In this document: positions 24,131-36,257 of the stretch, piece by piece
Position numbering within the stretch: position 1 is the first letter of the stretch
Layout of the letters: every line of letters starts with the position of its first letter
Source: Aphrophora alni
Taxonomy: Eukaryota; Arthropoda; Insecta; Hemiptera; Aphrophoridae
DNA: 64,000 nucleotides
NCBI GenBank assembly: GCA_963513935.1
Contig: OY740768.1
Span: 36,381,368 to 36,445,367, forward strand
Direction: 5' to 3'
Position numbers and translations under genes: made by a program
Notes under the pieces: model-generated
What the model was told of the DNA's origin: nothing
Seen by the model: only the letters and a program-made list of their open reading frames with translations
Databases searched by the model: none

Positions 24131-25842
24131 TCAAACCTCCCAAGCTGCACCTGGCATCCTACAATTTCTCCAATATGAATTGTTTTTTTTTTAACTGTTG
24201 TTATTATTATTTTTATTTTTATTTTATTTTACATGAATTAATTGACTATTTATCTTATGATATCATTTAATCATATTTATCGCAACTGATTAGATTGATA
24301 TTGTTACAGTATGTTGTAGTGGTAAAGTGAAAATTTTTTGTAAAGTATGAATTTCTTCTTAATCACTATCTAAACGTTTTCAGTTGTAATTAGGATTAAA
24401 TATGCTAACTCCATCACTTACAAAATATATCTTATCAGTGAAAATATATGTTTAAGATGTTTCAAATATGTCATAAATTCTCATATTTGCATTACTCATG
24501 GAGACAAATTCAGTTATGATTTGGGAACTAAGGAATCAGTTTTAATCAAACATAGACTAAAACCTGATCAGATAACATACCTATATATGAAATTGCATGA
24601 AAATTAGATTAGTGTTGACAGAGAAATGTTGTTGTTTTAAATGAAGAGATTAAGTTGAAAAGAGCAATTTAAAAAATTTAGAAGTAGAGTAATTATTGTA
24701 ACCCTAACAAACAAACAGTAAATGATAATATAATCTAAGGTTAGATATTAAAGGGAAACTTAGTCTGAGTATGTGTGTCATATATTATATATGGAAATAT
24801 TGGAAACTTTTTTTTCGTTGACAGAATGATATTGTGGATTACTACCTGTAGAGCTTTATTGCAAGTGTGAATTAATTGGTCCCTATAAAACTTTGGTGTA
24901 TTTTCAAAAATAATGTTTCGTTGTACATATAATATTTTGATGTGAGTTGACCTTAGTTTAAATTTATTAACTTCCTGTATTGTTCTTTTTGAAGTTAGCA
25001 ATCCATTCATACTCCTCTAAAATTCCTATGCCATTAGTTGACTTAGCTTTAGTTAATATACATACACATAACTTAGTCTCTTTAGAAGACAATATCTATT
25101 TACAAAGTTCTTTTAATTTTTTATGGAATGTAATGTTTTGTCGTAAATACTAATTTTATTTATTTTTAGTTTAGCTGTGAACAGTTTTTTCTAATTGTAT
25201 AGATTGTATATAATAAAAATACAACAAACATATTAACAGTACATTATATCTAATACAAATTACACCATACAATTTATGAAAAAGGCATAGATAATAAAAG
25301 GCAAACATATAGTATATAATTAAAATACAGAATTAGTACACTGAAACAATAATAAAATTAGTGAAAAATTAAATTTTTATGTATTTGAAACTTCCCCTAA
25401 AAAACATACAAAGAATACAAATCAATTCAGCACTTCTGGTTGAGGAACTCTGTACTTAATAAAAATAGTCGGACATTGAATTGTCAGAGAGTCCTTGTAA
25501 AGCCATCTGGTGTTTATGTTTAATGTTTTTGAAGTTGATCAGGAGTTTAATAATATACCTTCTACTTGAGAAGACCAATTTTTAAACTTTTCAAGCCTAA
25601 ACTTTAGGTTGATTCCATCCCTAGTGTTATAGTTGTGTACTGTAAACCTTTATTACTTAATTTAATACATTTAAATTGAATACAACAAATTGTCTGATCT
25701 ATTGTTTTTCTTAATACCTATATTTGAAGATATCTTAAAAATAAATACTTTTCTTTGGATCGATGTGTCATGTTGAAAATTTGTATAACAATAAATTTAA
25801 ATCTTCAAATATCATTTCAGAATCTTTTCTTTTTGTTTACAG
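24131..25842. other. AT-rich intronic stretch, no gene seen
   Basis: No exon or element ends recognised. The branch/pyrimidine region of the acceptor at 25842 lies at the right edge. Confidence 0.5.
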
Positions 25843-26036
25843 GTACGATATAGATCAAAGTACATTTTCCCCGCCTACTGAAGACGACAGTTTCTTTCAT
25901 ATTCGATACCCCAAACCTGATCCTGGACCAAAACAAATTAGAAACGATAACGCTGGCAATGTCTATCGGTCTATTAATGAAGTATTAGAAAACCACACAC
26001 TTCCATGTCAAGAATTCATACCTGGTGCTAAAACTA
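25843..26036 (+). CDS. Host gene, coding exon 2 (unrecognised protein)
   Basis: The acceptor is 'tttttgtttacag' at 25842 and the donor is 'aaaacta|GTAAGT' at 26037. The exon enters with the last base of a codon and leaves with the first. Its text is compact and well ordered (YDIDQSTFSPPTEDDSFFHI, RYPKPDPGPKQIR, NVYRSINEVLENHTLPCQEF, IPGAKT), with GC-richer third positions than its flanks. That is clear evidence for a conserved host exon rather than transposon text. It is proline- and acid-rich, with no signal peptide or membrane segment. An upstream in-frame ATG at 25763 lies in the intron and should not be used. Confidence 0.85.
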
Positions 26037-26083
26037 GTAAGTTTTATTCTAGAATATTATATAGACTAACAAGTTTATTAGTC

Positions 26084-26115
<32 letters not shown>
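26084..26115. repeat. (TA)n microsatellite in intron 2
   Basis: About 16 TA units, roughly 50 bp after the donor site. Confidence 0.95.
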
Positions 26116-26117
<2 letters not shown>

Positions 26118-26640
26118 TGATGAGGTATTACCAAAATTTGCTGATAAAGTGTTTGTTTTTTTAGTTATAGTTCAACCCAAGCTTATTTTTTTTAACCCTT
26201 TGTACTTCAGTATCGGCTGTTAGTTGACTCAATAACCTACTCATATTATTGAAAGTTGGCTGAGGTGACACGATTTATCATTTAAATTTCGCATACTTCT
26301 ATGTAGAGTTAACTTTCTTTATTTCCTTTATAAATAAATAAAATCAAGGAATGTTATTTTTAAACATGATTCATAAAGCAGTGTTTAACTTAATATGAGT
26401 TGATATTTATTTATCAACACTTATTGGTTTATACAACTTGTTTGTTCCACAGTTGAAACTTTTATTTTAGTAATGTTTGTCTGAATATTCATTTTTATTG
26501 AAATTATTTTTTATAACTTTGAATTGATATTTTAAAAATAATTTTCTTAATTTATTTTGTATGAATACTGAATCAATAAATACCTTTTGGCACTCACATA
26601 TGTCATTTTTTTTATTGCATCATGTGCATAACTCCCATGT

Positions 26641-26704
26641 TGGGTGCCATTTTGTAAGGTTATGTTCTGTACTATAATTATTTAAACCACATTGGGCGTT
26701 ATTT
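26641..26704 (-). other. Two primer-binding-site-like sequences
   Basis: The minus strand reads TTACAAAATGGCACCCAACA (to 26643) and TTACAAAATAACGCCCAATG (to 26691). Each is an LTR-like end (TTACA) followed by a TGGCGCCC-type primer-binding site. Two in a row suggest a rearranged LTR junction. Confidence 0.35.
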
Positions 26705-27210
26705 TGTAAGGAATCGACTTTAATATTTTTAAGGTTATGTTAATTTATCTCTTTCTACATTACTTAATTGAAATATTATGACAAATAAGTTTGGTCATGA
26801 GTTCTTACCTTCACTTATTGTACTTTGTACACTAAATCCTGCTGTGAAATTGAAAGATAGGTAGTCTAAATTATTGTTAATGTGATCATGTTGATTCTGT
26901 ATTTATTATTTTTATTAAACATAAGAAACATGTAAATTATTACTAACTAACTTATTAACTAATTACAAGATATATTTATAAATTATTATTGGTTGTTTAT
27001 TAAAATATTGCTATGAGAGAAATTCATTAAATTTTTCATAGTGCTTTTAAATTAATATAATCAAGGCAAATATTATCGCATAGTCTTTACAGTTTGCTCA
27101 CTTGGTCTTTCAAATATTTTAACTTTACTAAAAAAAACTTTATTCCTTTTCATTAGTACACAGATCACTTTTCTTTATAATTACTTTATTTATCTTCAAC
27201 TTTATCAACT

Positions 27211-27221
27211 TTTATATAAAC
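27211..27221 (-). promoter_or_regulatory. TATA box in the putative LTR
   Basis: The minus strand reads TTTATATAAAA, about 150 bp downstream of the heat-shock-element match. Confidence 0.4.
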
Positions 27222-27368
27222 TTAACTCTTCTGAGTACGTCTGTTCTAGCGATGTCTCTTGTATATATCTGTACAAGTTGAAAAACTAACGACCACTGAC
27301 TCGAAGGAATGAACACATTTCCACCCTCCCTTTCTACGTATAATTCCAAGACGTAGAAACGTCAATTC

Positions 27369-27381
27369 TTCTAGAACATTC
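27369..27381. promoter_or_regulatory. Heat-shock-element match
   Basis: TTCTAGAACATTC contains three perfect alternating nTTCnnGAAnnTTCn pentamers, the binding unit of heat shock factor. On the minus strand it lies upstream of the TATA box of the same LTR-like block. Confidence 0.5.
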
Positions 27382-27715
27382 TATTTTAACCAATCAGAGT
27401 AGCTAATTATTTTTTATTTCCTTATATGGGACATCATGAGATTTATTTAACACTCTCTCCTGTTCTGGAAAGTTCTATGATAAAATATGACGCAATAGAC
27501 TGTTCCTATTGTTTCTTTGTTAAATTGAACACAATATGCAAACTTATTGTCATTTTCCTTATAAAAGCACTTCTTCCACTAAAAGTTCACTTTTATTTAT
27601 GCATCAATCTCTCGGATAAATTATCAATGATTTATTTCTTATTTCTAACACATTATATTTACAAATTATAATTTTTCTATTATTATTTATTGGTTGGAGA
27701 TGTCCCATGCTTACA

Positions 27716-28460
27716 GACTGGAGTTCATGGTTTGGTTAGGTTAGATTAGCCTATTTATATTTATGACATTCTAGATATAGATTTAGACATTTATTTTCAT
27801 GGTAATCTGTTCTTTTTATGGTGTGATAAACTGTACTTTTTTTTAATGTAAATTATTTTGTGATAAACTGTTCTTTTGGTTTCATGTAGACTTAAGTAAT
27901 TTTGTGTTATGGTTTTTTCTCTTCTTTTTTTTTGTAAATCATTTAGAGATCAACTGTTTTGTTGTTTTCTATAATAAATCATATATTTTTTTTTAACACA
28001 TAGGAAGTGTAAATAAGAATTTCCAAATTTTCAACAACAAAATTTGGTTGCTAGTTGGAAGGAGACTTTTATGTAAAAAGATACATTTTAATAATATCAT
28101 GAAACTTTTCACTACCGATACCAAAATGTCATTTGTATATTATTTTTATTTAAAATATAACTACCATAAATTAGATATAGAATAAAAGTGTAAGTTTGGT
28201 AAATTTTTACCATATCGATCATGGGAACTCAAACATCTCAATAACAAATCCCCATTTACACATCATCCTTCTAGTCTGTTGAACCCACGTGTAACTCAAA
28301 CAGTGCTTCAGAGCTAATATCCATTTACTCAGCACAACCATTGCATCCTGGGACCTGGACAGCTACCACAATATTTATAGACAAGCTTAACTAAACAAGA
28401 GAGTCCCATCACATTTAATATAAACCACACTGGAAATAATCAACATCAAATACCAAACTT
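27716..28460. other. AT-rich intronic stretch, no gene seen
   Basis: Several similar phrases 'gtgataaactgt(a/t)ctttt' near 27830-27960 hint at a degenerate ~60-bp tandem repeat ('gataaactg..cttttggttt'). Otherwise unassigned. Confidence 0.4.
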
Positions 28461-28463
28461 TTC

Positions 28464-28757
28464 TACAATTCTATGCTAATGGGGTCACACAATCCGGAAA
28501 ATCTCCAATAGGGATCAGGCGTCTATATACCAGAAATGGAATACAGTTTCCAAGTCTCTTCTGTCAGTAATTCAAGCATGGAGACTGAACTTCTGGCCAT
28601 TCTTGCTACTCTCCAACATTGCCATAAATTACCTAATGAACAGATATCCATCGTAACAGACTCAAAATCAGCCCTCTGGACAGTGAATGTGTACAAACCA
28701 TTTTCTAACTTTCACAATGCACAAGCCATACACAGCCTACTTCAGTACATTTAAAAA
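28464..28757 (+). pseudogene. LINE RNase H domain remnant
   Basis: The plus strand reads FYANGVTQSGKS near 28470, where RNase H has YTDGS, so the first acidic residue is lost. A frame change is followed by SSMETELLAILATLQHC (about 28575-28625, containing the E of the active site) and ISIVTDSKSALWTVN (about 28645-28690, with the second D). It stops at 28754. The order and spacing are those of jockey/I-type LINE RNase H domains. No reverse transcriptase is left. Confidence 0.75.
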
Positions 28758-28784
28758 TCTAAAACCATTCATATCCAATGGATA

Positions 28785-29145
28785 TACATATCTTCTTTAT
28801 TTTTCAAAATCATCATCACCATTGACTTTCACACATTTTTGATCTCGTTTCAACAGCTTCCTTGTTCTATCTTCGTAAATGTTTGCCACCAGTTATTTAA
28901 AACTAAGTTAGTAATACCAGCCCTCAGTTCATTACCTTTCTAAAAAATACTTTAATTGAAGTAATTTCTTTCTAATGCAGGAATAAGTGGTAAACACTGG
29001 GGTGCGAGATGAAGGCTAAGGGGCAGGATCCCACTGGATAACAAGCCACATCTTTAGATTTGTATGGCTTGACTCAGCTTCTGCAGAGTTTCACAGTACT
29101 CGGCAGCATTAATAGTCATTCCACAAAAACTGTGATCATTAATTT
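28785..29145 (-). pseudogene. mariner (DD34D-like) transposase C-terminal remnant
   Basis: The minus strand reads GMTINAAEYCETLQKLSQAI (about 29135-29075) and RRGLLSSGI-like text. Later, past several shifts, WWQTFTKIEQGSC and a final KVNGDDDFEK appear (about 28895-28795). This mirrors mariner C-termini (YCETLKxLRRAI...KRRGMLSSG... and ending xxNGDYVEK). The central catalytic text between them is not readable. Borders unknown. Confidence 0.55.
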
Positions 29146-29774
29146 GAGGCAGAACGTGCTTGCTTAAATTGTTTTGTTTTCGGCATTGTTAAGTGTCGCC
29201 TTAAATTTCTGTTGTTTTGGTTTGACATTTATGTATAATACTCCAGTGTCATTATGTTTAAACAGCCTATCCCCTTCTTTTGCAAAACGTTGTATGAAAT
29301 ATTTATATCATAATATTGTAAATTACTGATCGTGAAACGTTAGGAAAATGAAAAGACAATTCTGAAACCTTAAATTGCCGATTTTAAATCCTACTGACTT
29401 ATTTACGTAATTTATAAACTTTTGTTAACAAGCTACTAGATGTTAAATGTTCTGTTTAATCACGGGTAGTATTTTTCTTTAATTAAAATTTTATTTCTTT
29501 GTAATTTAATTTCTTCTGGCGCCTTCTGTCTTGAATTTGATTTGGTCTAGCCCTACAAATTGCTATCTTAAAATCAGATATTTCTTTGGAATGCTCGTGT
29601 CATGTTGATTTGGTATTTTTCCCGAACAGGTTGAATAATTTAGAATAGTTCTGATATTGATTATATGAGTGAAATATATAAGGAAATAATTTTATTTAGT
29701 TATATTAAGATTGAAAGTCGAGATTTTCCTTATTTTTAGTGTGCTAGGTAGGAGTCTTGCATATTTCCCGCTAG

Positions 29775-30329
29775 GTGCCGTATGTGTCGATATTCAATTC
29801 AATGGAATTCCTTAGGTAGTTTCTTTCAATACATATTTTATTTTGAAACACATTTGGAGTTGTCACATAATTTTGGACTACTTGACCCACTGTTCTACAG
29901 ACTTCTTTTTTTTTTTTTTAAACATCTTCCCATACTTTTAATTACAATTCATTATTACAAGTCCAACTACTAATTTCCTAGACTCTGATTTCTACAAACT
30001 CACACTCTAACCATCAACTCCAAATTACAACTAACTTTTCACATCTCACTTGACTCCCAAACTTAACACTAACTACTTCTCATATCTCTGACTCCCAAAC
30101 GACTAACTACTTCTAACAAAAATTCTTTTAAAAGTCCCTTCTCTCTGTTTCCCTCCCCACATTATACAGGAAGCACACAAACACTGTTGTCATATTTCAA
30201 TTTGCATAGTATACAATATAATTTGTTATCTAACTTACATCTACACATTTACACATTCCTGATCATTTTTACACTAAAACAATATGTTTTTATTTATATT
30301 TATTTATTTGTTTGTTTGGTTCTGTAACA
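29775..30329 (-). mobile_element. Possible third LTR-like block
   Basis: The plus strand is strongly pyrimidine-rich ('ccaactactaatttcc', 'gactcccaaac' twice). The minus strand starts TGTTACAGAACC at 30329, like the other LTR-type blocks. A GGCACCTAGCGGGA stretch at the other end resembles a primer-binding site only weakly. Confidence 0.22.
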
Positions 30330-30339
30330 CTCCCACCTT

Positions 30340-32200
30340 CATCTGTATACACACCCAGTCATATTATACTCGTAACCAGAAGTAACCACTCCTCTAATCT
30401 CATTTTTCATCTTCTGATATACGTACATACAATCTAACTGAACTTTAATCTATCGAAAAATGTGAAAAATTACAGGAGTAGCATGTGATGGAGCGTCGCA
30501 ATACAAGAAAATATGACCTCATTGTTCATATAGTTTTTGTAAATGTTAATACTTTTCCAAATACCACAATTTAACAATATTTTATAGTATTTTACTTCCT
30601 CTTTCGAACCATGTGTTCAAAATTATCGCTGCTCTCATAGTTTTTGAGAATACATTCTACAAAGTATTCCCAAAGATGAACCGTTCCCAATTGTTTTTTC
30701 TAGTCCTAACAAACTATGAAGAATTGATATTTTCAACAAATCTGTATATCGTTGGAAATTTGTATTATTCAAATCCGAACTAACTGAAGTTATCCTGACT
30801 GCTATACTATATTAGAGGCTTAGTACTCATAGTTTATATAATTTGTATCTAAACGACTAACAACCTTCAGAAATAAGGAAACACATTTTGTTTATAAATT
30901 TGGCAATAGGGAAATAATGATGCAGACATTGACATTGACCAAGGTCAGACATCTGACTCCCATTAATAAAGGTCATAACAAGGTCTTCTGATTAACTTCC
31001 TAGTCTAGCTTTTAGTTGTTGTACTGCTGTCTGCATAGAAACATAACCTTTCAACAAAGAGATGGAAAATACCATTGTTTGTTTTAACAATGGTAGTGAA
31101 CAAGTGAATCAACAAATTGTACATATAAGAACTGTTTGTGGAAAGACTTAACATAGTTGTGTATTGTTAAAATGGATTCATACAGGAGTTTGTTAATTAA
31201 TATCATAAAAAAACAAGCATGTAAGTTCAACATTTTTGAAAGACATCAAATAACAACTGAAATTATCTTGTTAAAAATATCACTGTTGGAATAAAGTTGC
31301 TTATTTTAGAATAATTGTTGTTTTTTTTAGTTATGGATAATTAAAGTATATTTCTTCTTTAATTAATATTTAGTTTTGAGCTACGTTGAAACATAAAACA
31401 ACAATTTTTGAGAAAGAAACAAAATTATGTCTGTGTATCCTCCCAATATTATTTAGAAGGATTTTTACTAAAATTTACTTGGATATATATTTTAATAGTT
31501 GAAAGTTAAAAAAATTCCTAAATGTTTCAAGAATGAGACGAGTTATTTTTTATTATAATTATATAAAATAATTGGATTCTGTTTATACTGCCAAATTAAA
31601 ACTATTTCACTCACTTCATAAACTCACTTTGGCAAAAGAACTTTGAGTGAAACTGTAGTCAATTGTGCTAGTTTATTTCCATTTGGTGTTAGCTTTTAAT
31701 TCCATTCTGTGCAAGTTGAGACTAATATTAGGACTGTATATTATTTTATATCTGTAGAGTAATAGGAATATTTGTAACTAGAGAATAACATTTACATTGC
31801 TTACACCATTATTTACATTATACCGTAATTAATACAAATTGAAATATAAATAAAATTAATTAAAAACCTAAGTGAATTGGTGTTTATGTATGTATCGATT
31901 GTGTTTAGATTTTATGTGGATAGGAGACACAGGGTTACCTTGGAAAGTGATCCTTGGTTTATTTAGTAGGCCTATATATACATTTTAATTCTGTACCTTC
32001 AACAACAATAAAAATCACTTCTTTTATTATTTTCTGATGAAAGTACAACTGATTTTTTATGTCAAATAAAATCAAAACAATGTACTTCCTAATAATTTAC
32101 ACAGAGAAAAATAGTTCTAATTTAAATACAGGTAACTTGGCCTACATGTGTAAACCTGTGTGTGATAACGAATTTTACCAAATTACATGTAATAAGGAAG
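30340..32200. other. AT-rich intronic stretch, no gene seen
   Basis: No coding text or repeat borders found. Confidence 0.5.
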
Positions 32201-32203
32201 CTG

Positions 32204-32204
<1 letters not shown>

Positions 32205-32256
<52 letters not shown>
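32205..32256. repeat. (TA)n microsatellite
   Basis: About 26 TA units. The open frame reading YIYIYI across it is an artefact. Confidence 0.97.
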
Positions 32257-32259
<3 letters not shown>

Positions 32260-32571
32260 CTACATATCTCAACATACATACATACAATAATTACTAACAC
32301 ACATATTCAAATAGTACCATATAAACATATACACATACTTACAGACACGCCAAATAATCACACACAAAAAGTTTGATTGATAAGAATTGGAATCATAATA
32401 TGTGTTGAACTAAAAAAGATAAAATTTGAAAATAATTAATGAAATTATGTAACAAGTTAAATGCTCTTAGCTCTCTTGAAGGAAATATGTTAACAGCAAA
32501 TACTAACAAGGTAGATCGGAAAAAGTTAAGATACACTAGTTCAACCAGTAAGAGCAAACAAACTAGATATA

Positions 32572-32863
32572 CAGTGTGTATATAAAGTCCCGCACGGGCT
32601 TAATATTTTCTAAACGACAACAGATAAATCAATAAGATTTTTTACATCAACACCACACCTAAAAATCTACTTTTTTAAGGAACGATCAATTTTCTGTCAT
32701 ATCATGGGGACGTCCCGCAAGGAGTCAGAAGGAAATCTTAAATAGGAGCATAGGTCAATATGCACATCATTTTAAAGGGCTTAGCTAGCAGAGTTTAATG
32801 CCGCAAACCGCATTCAAAAAGGTTGATCCAGTACAAAATGGCGGCTGTTCAAAGGTTTTATTG
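32572..32863 (+). repeat. Left terminal inverted repeat of the DD41D element
   Basis: It is the reverse complement of 34313-34607 with few differences. It includes 'gcgggacgtcccc'-type and 'atgccgcaaaccgcattc' words. The high similarity to the right copy suggests a fairly recent insertion. Confidence 0.9.
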
Positions 32864-32892
32864 GAAAACAGATGTTTACTTACCAAATGTTA

Positions 32893-33928
32893 TCAGAGTA
32901 AATGCTCGAACTGTTCACCTCCAGTTATTTGACAGTTGGAAAGACGCACATAAAAACTATTAAGAGAATTTTGCAGGGCAATTTGAAGTATCGCCTGACA
33001 TTCTTGAAGTATTCTTTGTCTCAGTTCATTTACATTTTGAGGCTTTGTTCTGTAGACGTTGTCCGGTAATCCCAAACAAAATAGTCTAATGGAGACAGAT
33101 CTGGTAAACGCGCTGGCCATTCTACAGTTCCCCGACTTCCGATCCACCGTTGCCGAAAAACAGTGTTTAAATAGGCCCTTACGTCGATGCCGTAGTGTGG
33201 GGGCGCTCCGTCCTGTTGAAACCAGATATTCTGAGAATGTTCTCCAAACATGTTTCGAAGTGTTGGTGTAATTTCATTTTCCAGCAAACGTTAGTATGAT
33301 ATTGCATTTAAATTTCCTTCAATAAAGAAAGGACCTACCAACTGGGTACCTATCACACCAAGCCAGACATTCACCTTTAGTGGATATTGCGTGTGTGCCT
33401 CCCGCATCCAGTGAGGATTTTCACTACTCCAGTAACGGCAATTGTGCCTGTTTACGCTTCCATTCAGCATAAATGTACACTCGTCTGAAATGTAAACACA
33501 ATATTGTTTACATCAATTTCTTTGCGATCTATTTTAGCCATCATAGTTTCGCAAAATTCTTTACGTCGATCGTAATCATCTTCGTTGAGTTCGTGCACCA
33601 AATGAACTTTGTAAGGCTTAAAATTTGACCCTTTCAGAATGTTTTGAACAGACTTATTAGAGATGTCATGAATTTGTGCTGCTGAGCGTAGGGACTCGTG
33701 CGGGTTCTCAATAAATGACTGCAAGACATCTAAAGAGTTGTTTTCGTTTGTTGCAGTAGCGGGCCTTCCTGATCTAGGACGATCGGAAACACTTCCTGTT
33801 TCCATAAAGCGTTCAACAGTTCTCCCTACAGTTGTTCTAGAAATTGGCTGCCTTTCGGCGAAGTAGTCATTAAATAAATGGCACGCTTCCTCGTGTGATC
33901 GTCTGTTGTTTCCCCAACCAACCATCAT
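32893..33928 (-). pseudogene. DD41D transposase, two frameshifts and one stop
   Basis: The start at 33928 opens an N-terminal pair of HTH regions (EEACHLFNDYFAERQPISRT, TGSVSDRPRSGRP, SLRSAAQIHDISNKSVQNIL). FKPYKVHLVHELN follows near 33625-33585. Near 33490 the frame shifts to SDECTFMLNG (first D), ENPHWMREA and VNVWLGVIG. A TAA stop follows ISY at about 33295. Then come WFQQDGAPPHY (second D, about 33210) and LPDLSPLDYFVWDY (third D, about 33085). A second shift precedes the last ~58 residues, ending at 32893. Exactly 41 residues lie between the second and third D, defining DD41D. All three acidic residues are still present. Confidence 0.9.
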
Positions 33929-34312
33929 AAGAAGTGTTATACGTTCACGTTTGTTAAGCGATATAATGTTGTTGAAGAACTACAAGCAATAGTACAAACT
34001 TGTTTGTACTAACGCGCACTTACAGAAAGGTTGGACAGCACTACTAAAACAAGAAAACTAGAATAGCCTACTATGAATGACTGGCTAATATGAAAGTCCA
34101 AACGGCGACCCAAAGATAAGAACTTTCTAATTGTTGCTATTACCAGGTTTTCCCCGTTATCAATAAGTTAGGACCAAATTTGTAACCCTTGAGGATAACT
34201 AACGTCATAATTCACTTCTCTATTGACACGCATAATGTAGTATTTAGCTGCAGTATTCATTTAGTTGCAGTTTTGCTTTAATGGGATTGTGGCTACTGTA
34301 CTAATAAAATGT

Positions 34313-34607
34313 AACAAAATAAAACTTTTGAACAGCCGCCATTTTGTACTGTATCAACCTTTTTGAATGCGGTTTGCGGCATTAAACTGTGCTAGCTAAG
34401 CCCTTTAAAATGATGTGCATATTGACCTATGCTCCTATTTAAGATTTCCTTCTGACTCCTTGCGGGACGTCCCCATTATATGACAGAAAATTGATAGTTC
34501 CTTAAAAAAGTAGATTTTTAGGTGTGGTGTTGATGTACCAAATCTTATTGATTTATCTGTTGTCGTTTAGAAAATATTAAGCCCGTGCGGGACTTTATGT
34601 ACACCCA
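34313..34607 (-). repeat. Inner right terminal repeat
   Basis: It matches the left repeat over its whole length. It ends in 'gggactttatgtacaccc' at 34607 but is not followed by the TA target site. Confidence 0.9.
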
Positions 34608-34610
34608 CTT

Positions 34611-34890
34611 TAAATGGCCGCCATTTTGTAACGGGTGATCCTTTTGAGGCGTGGTTTCCGGCATTGAACTCTGCTAGTTAAGCCCTTTAAAATGATGTGC
34701 ATTTTGACCTATGCTCCTATTTAAGATTTCCTTCTGACTCCTTGCGGGACGTCCCCATGATATGACAGAAAATTGATAGTTCCTTAAAAAAGTAGATTTT
34801 TAGGTGTGGTGTTGATGTACCAAATCTTATTGATTTATCTGTTGTCGTTTAGAAAATATTAAGCCCGTGCGGGACTTTATATACACCCTG
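34611..34890 (-). repeat. Outer right terminal repeat (tandem duplicate)
   Basis: A second, slightly more diverged copy ('aacgggtgatccttttgaggcgtggtttccggc' region differs from the inner copy). It carries the true TA-flanked end. Confidence 0.9.
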
Positions 34891-34892
34891 TA

Positions 34893-36257
34893 TATAGGAT
34901 GGATATGAGACATGCCTTTTCATCCCTTCCAATGTCAAAAAGGCAATTACCAAGTTTAAAAAAAAATTTACTATTCATAGTTTTTAATAAAATTCGAGCT
35001 GTAAGGTGTATTTCAATACATATAATATATTGTGTGAAAGCTATATAATGTGAGTTGGTAACAGAGCAAGTTTTAGTCAGTTTTTAATTAACAATATAAA
35101 ATATTTTGAGCTATGCTTTAAATGACAAAGTTCAGCTTTTACCAATTTTTTTGTAATTTTTAAATATGTAAAATAAAAAGATGTGTATATAAAGTTGCTT
35201 TAGAACTTTAAATGGATAAAGAAAGGCACCGTTAAGAAAATTATGGCTCATGCTCAATGTAGCTTTAAGTATAGATTTTTAAATGGTTCAAAAATAGATT
35301 TAAAAACATCTTCCCCGTAGCTCATTATGTCTCAGTAGTAGTGGACTTGGCTTAGTATTCTAGTTTTAATTCATGAAAAATAAAAATATTGCTAAGCTTC
35401 TTGAAGACATAAAATAATTGTTGAGTTTTACGATTTATATATGTAACAGTTCAGTCCTTTCATCCTCTTATTAAACATTACATTTAAGTTTTTATAAGAG
35501 TTAATATTGTCAATTTGTTCGGATAAATTTATTACTGTGGTAATCACTACAAGAGTGCAATGTAAAACATTTATTCTATATCAGTGTTAGCCCTCAGTGA
35601 AATCAACAGAAATGTATTTTTTGGAACATTAAGGGTTAATATGTTTTGGTCAAATAATGTAAACAATTTATTATCCTTACTGTTATCCATATGTTATTTT
35701 TATGAGGAGTTATGAAGATTGCTGTTGGGAGTTTTTTAAAAGTTTTTGTAGAAGTTTATTAACACAACATCATTTATGTTATTGTTTTCTCCTTGACGTC
35801 TTTACTTTTTGTTAATGAACTCACATCCACACATAGGTTTTGTTGCACTGGTTTCACAGCATCTTATTTGTAAGTTTTCTAAGTAATAGAGAATATCTTA
35901 TTTGTGAAATTGAATCCTTGAGCAAACTTTTTTAAACCCTGCCCCATCCAGGAGTATCTTATCTTGATACCCTAAATTATGGGCCTGTATTTACAACAAC
36001 AAAATGTTGGCTCACTTTTATAAATTGACTTTCTTTGCTTTAATCTGTCATAATAGTGCTGTAGAACTGTTACTATAATTAATTGAGGGATTTATATTAC
36101 ATTTTAAATGCTTGAATAAATATCCATCTTCTCTCTCCTTATTTTTAAAGCCTTCCATACTTCTAGGATCAGTTGGCTCTAGTAACACTCCTTTAAATCC
36201 AACCATGTTTTTAAATAAGAATATTATTTAAAGATTCTATTTATTTTATTGTTACAG
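34893..36257. other. AT-rich end of intron 2, no gene seen
   Basis: No readable coding text. It ends with the acceptor 'ttattttattgttacag'. Confidence 0.5.

Larger units (their letters stand above)
26705..27715 (-). mobile_element. Probable LTR (minus-strand LTR retrotransposon)
   Basis: The block has perfect 6-bp inverted termini, TGTAAG at 26705 and CTTACA at 27715. The 1.0-kb size suits an LTR. A primer-binding-site-like sequence directly adjoins its minus-strand 3' end. Inside, on the minus strand and in promoter order, are a heat-shock-element match (27369-27381), a TATA box (27211-27221) and 'aataaa' about 25 bp further on. No internal coding region was found nearby, so this is a solo or stranded LTR. 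Confidence 0.45.
32572..34890 (-). mobile_element. DD41D (rosa/VISITOR-like) transposon with long terminal inverted repeats
   Basis: The left end 'cagtgtgtatataaagtccc' and the right end, in reverse complement 'cagggtgtatataaagtccc', are flanked by TA at 32570-32571 and 34891-34892. The terminal repeats are about 290 bp, unusually long for mariner-like elements. The right repeat is present twice in tandem. One transposase pseudogene lies between on the minus strand. Confidence 0.9.

Noticed and set aside
32059..32376. 105-codon plus-strand open frame
   Set aside because: It is carried across a TA microsatellite (YIYIYI). Both flanks show no codon bias or motif.
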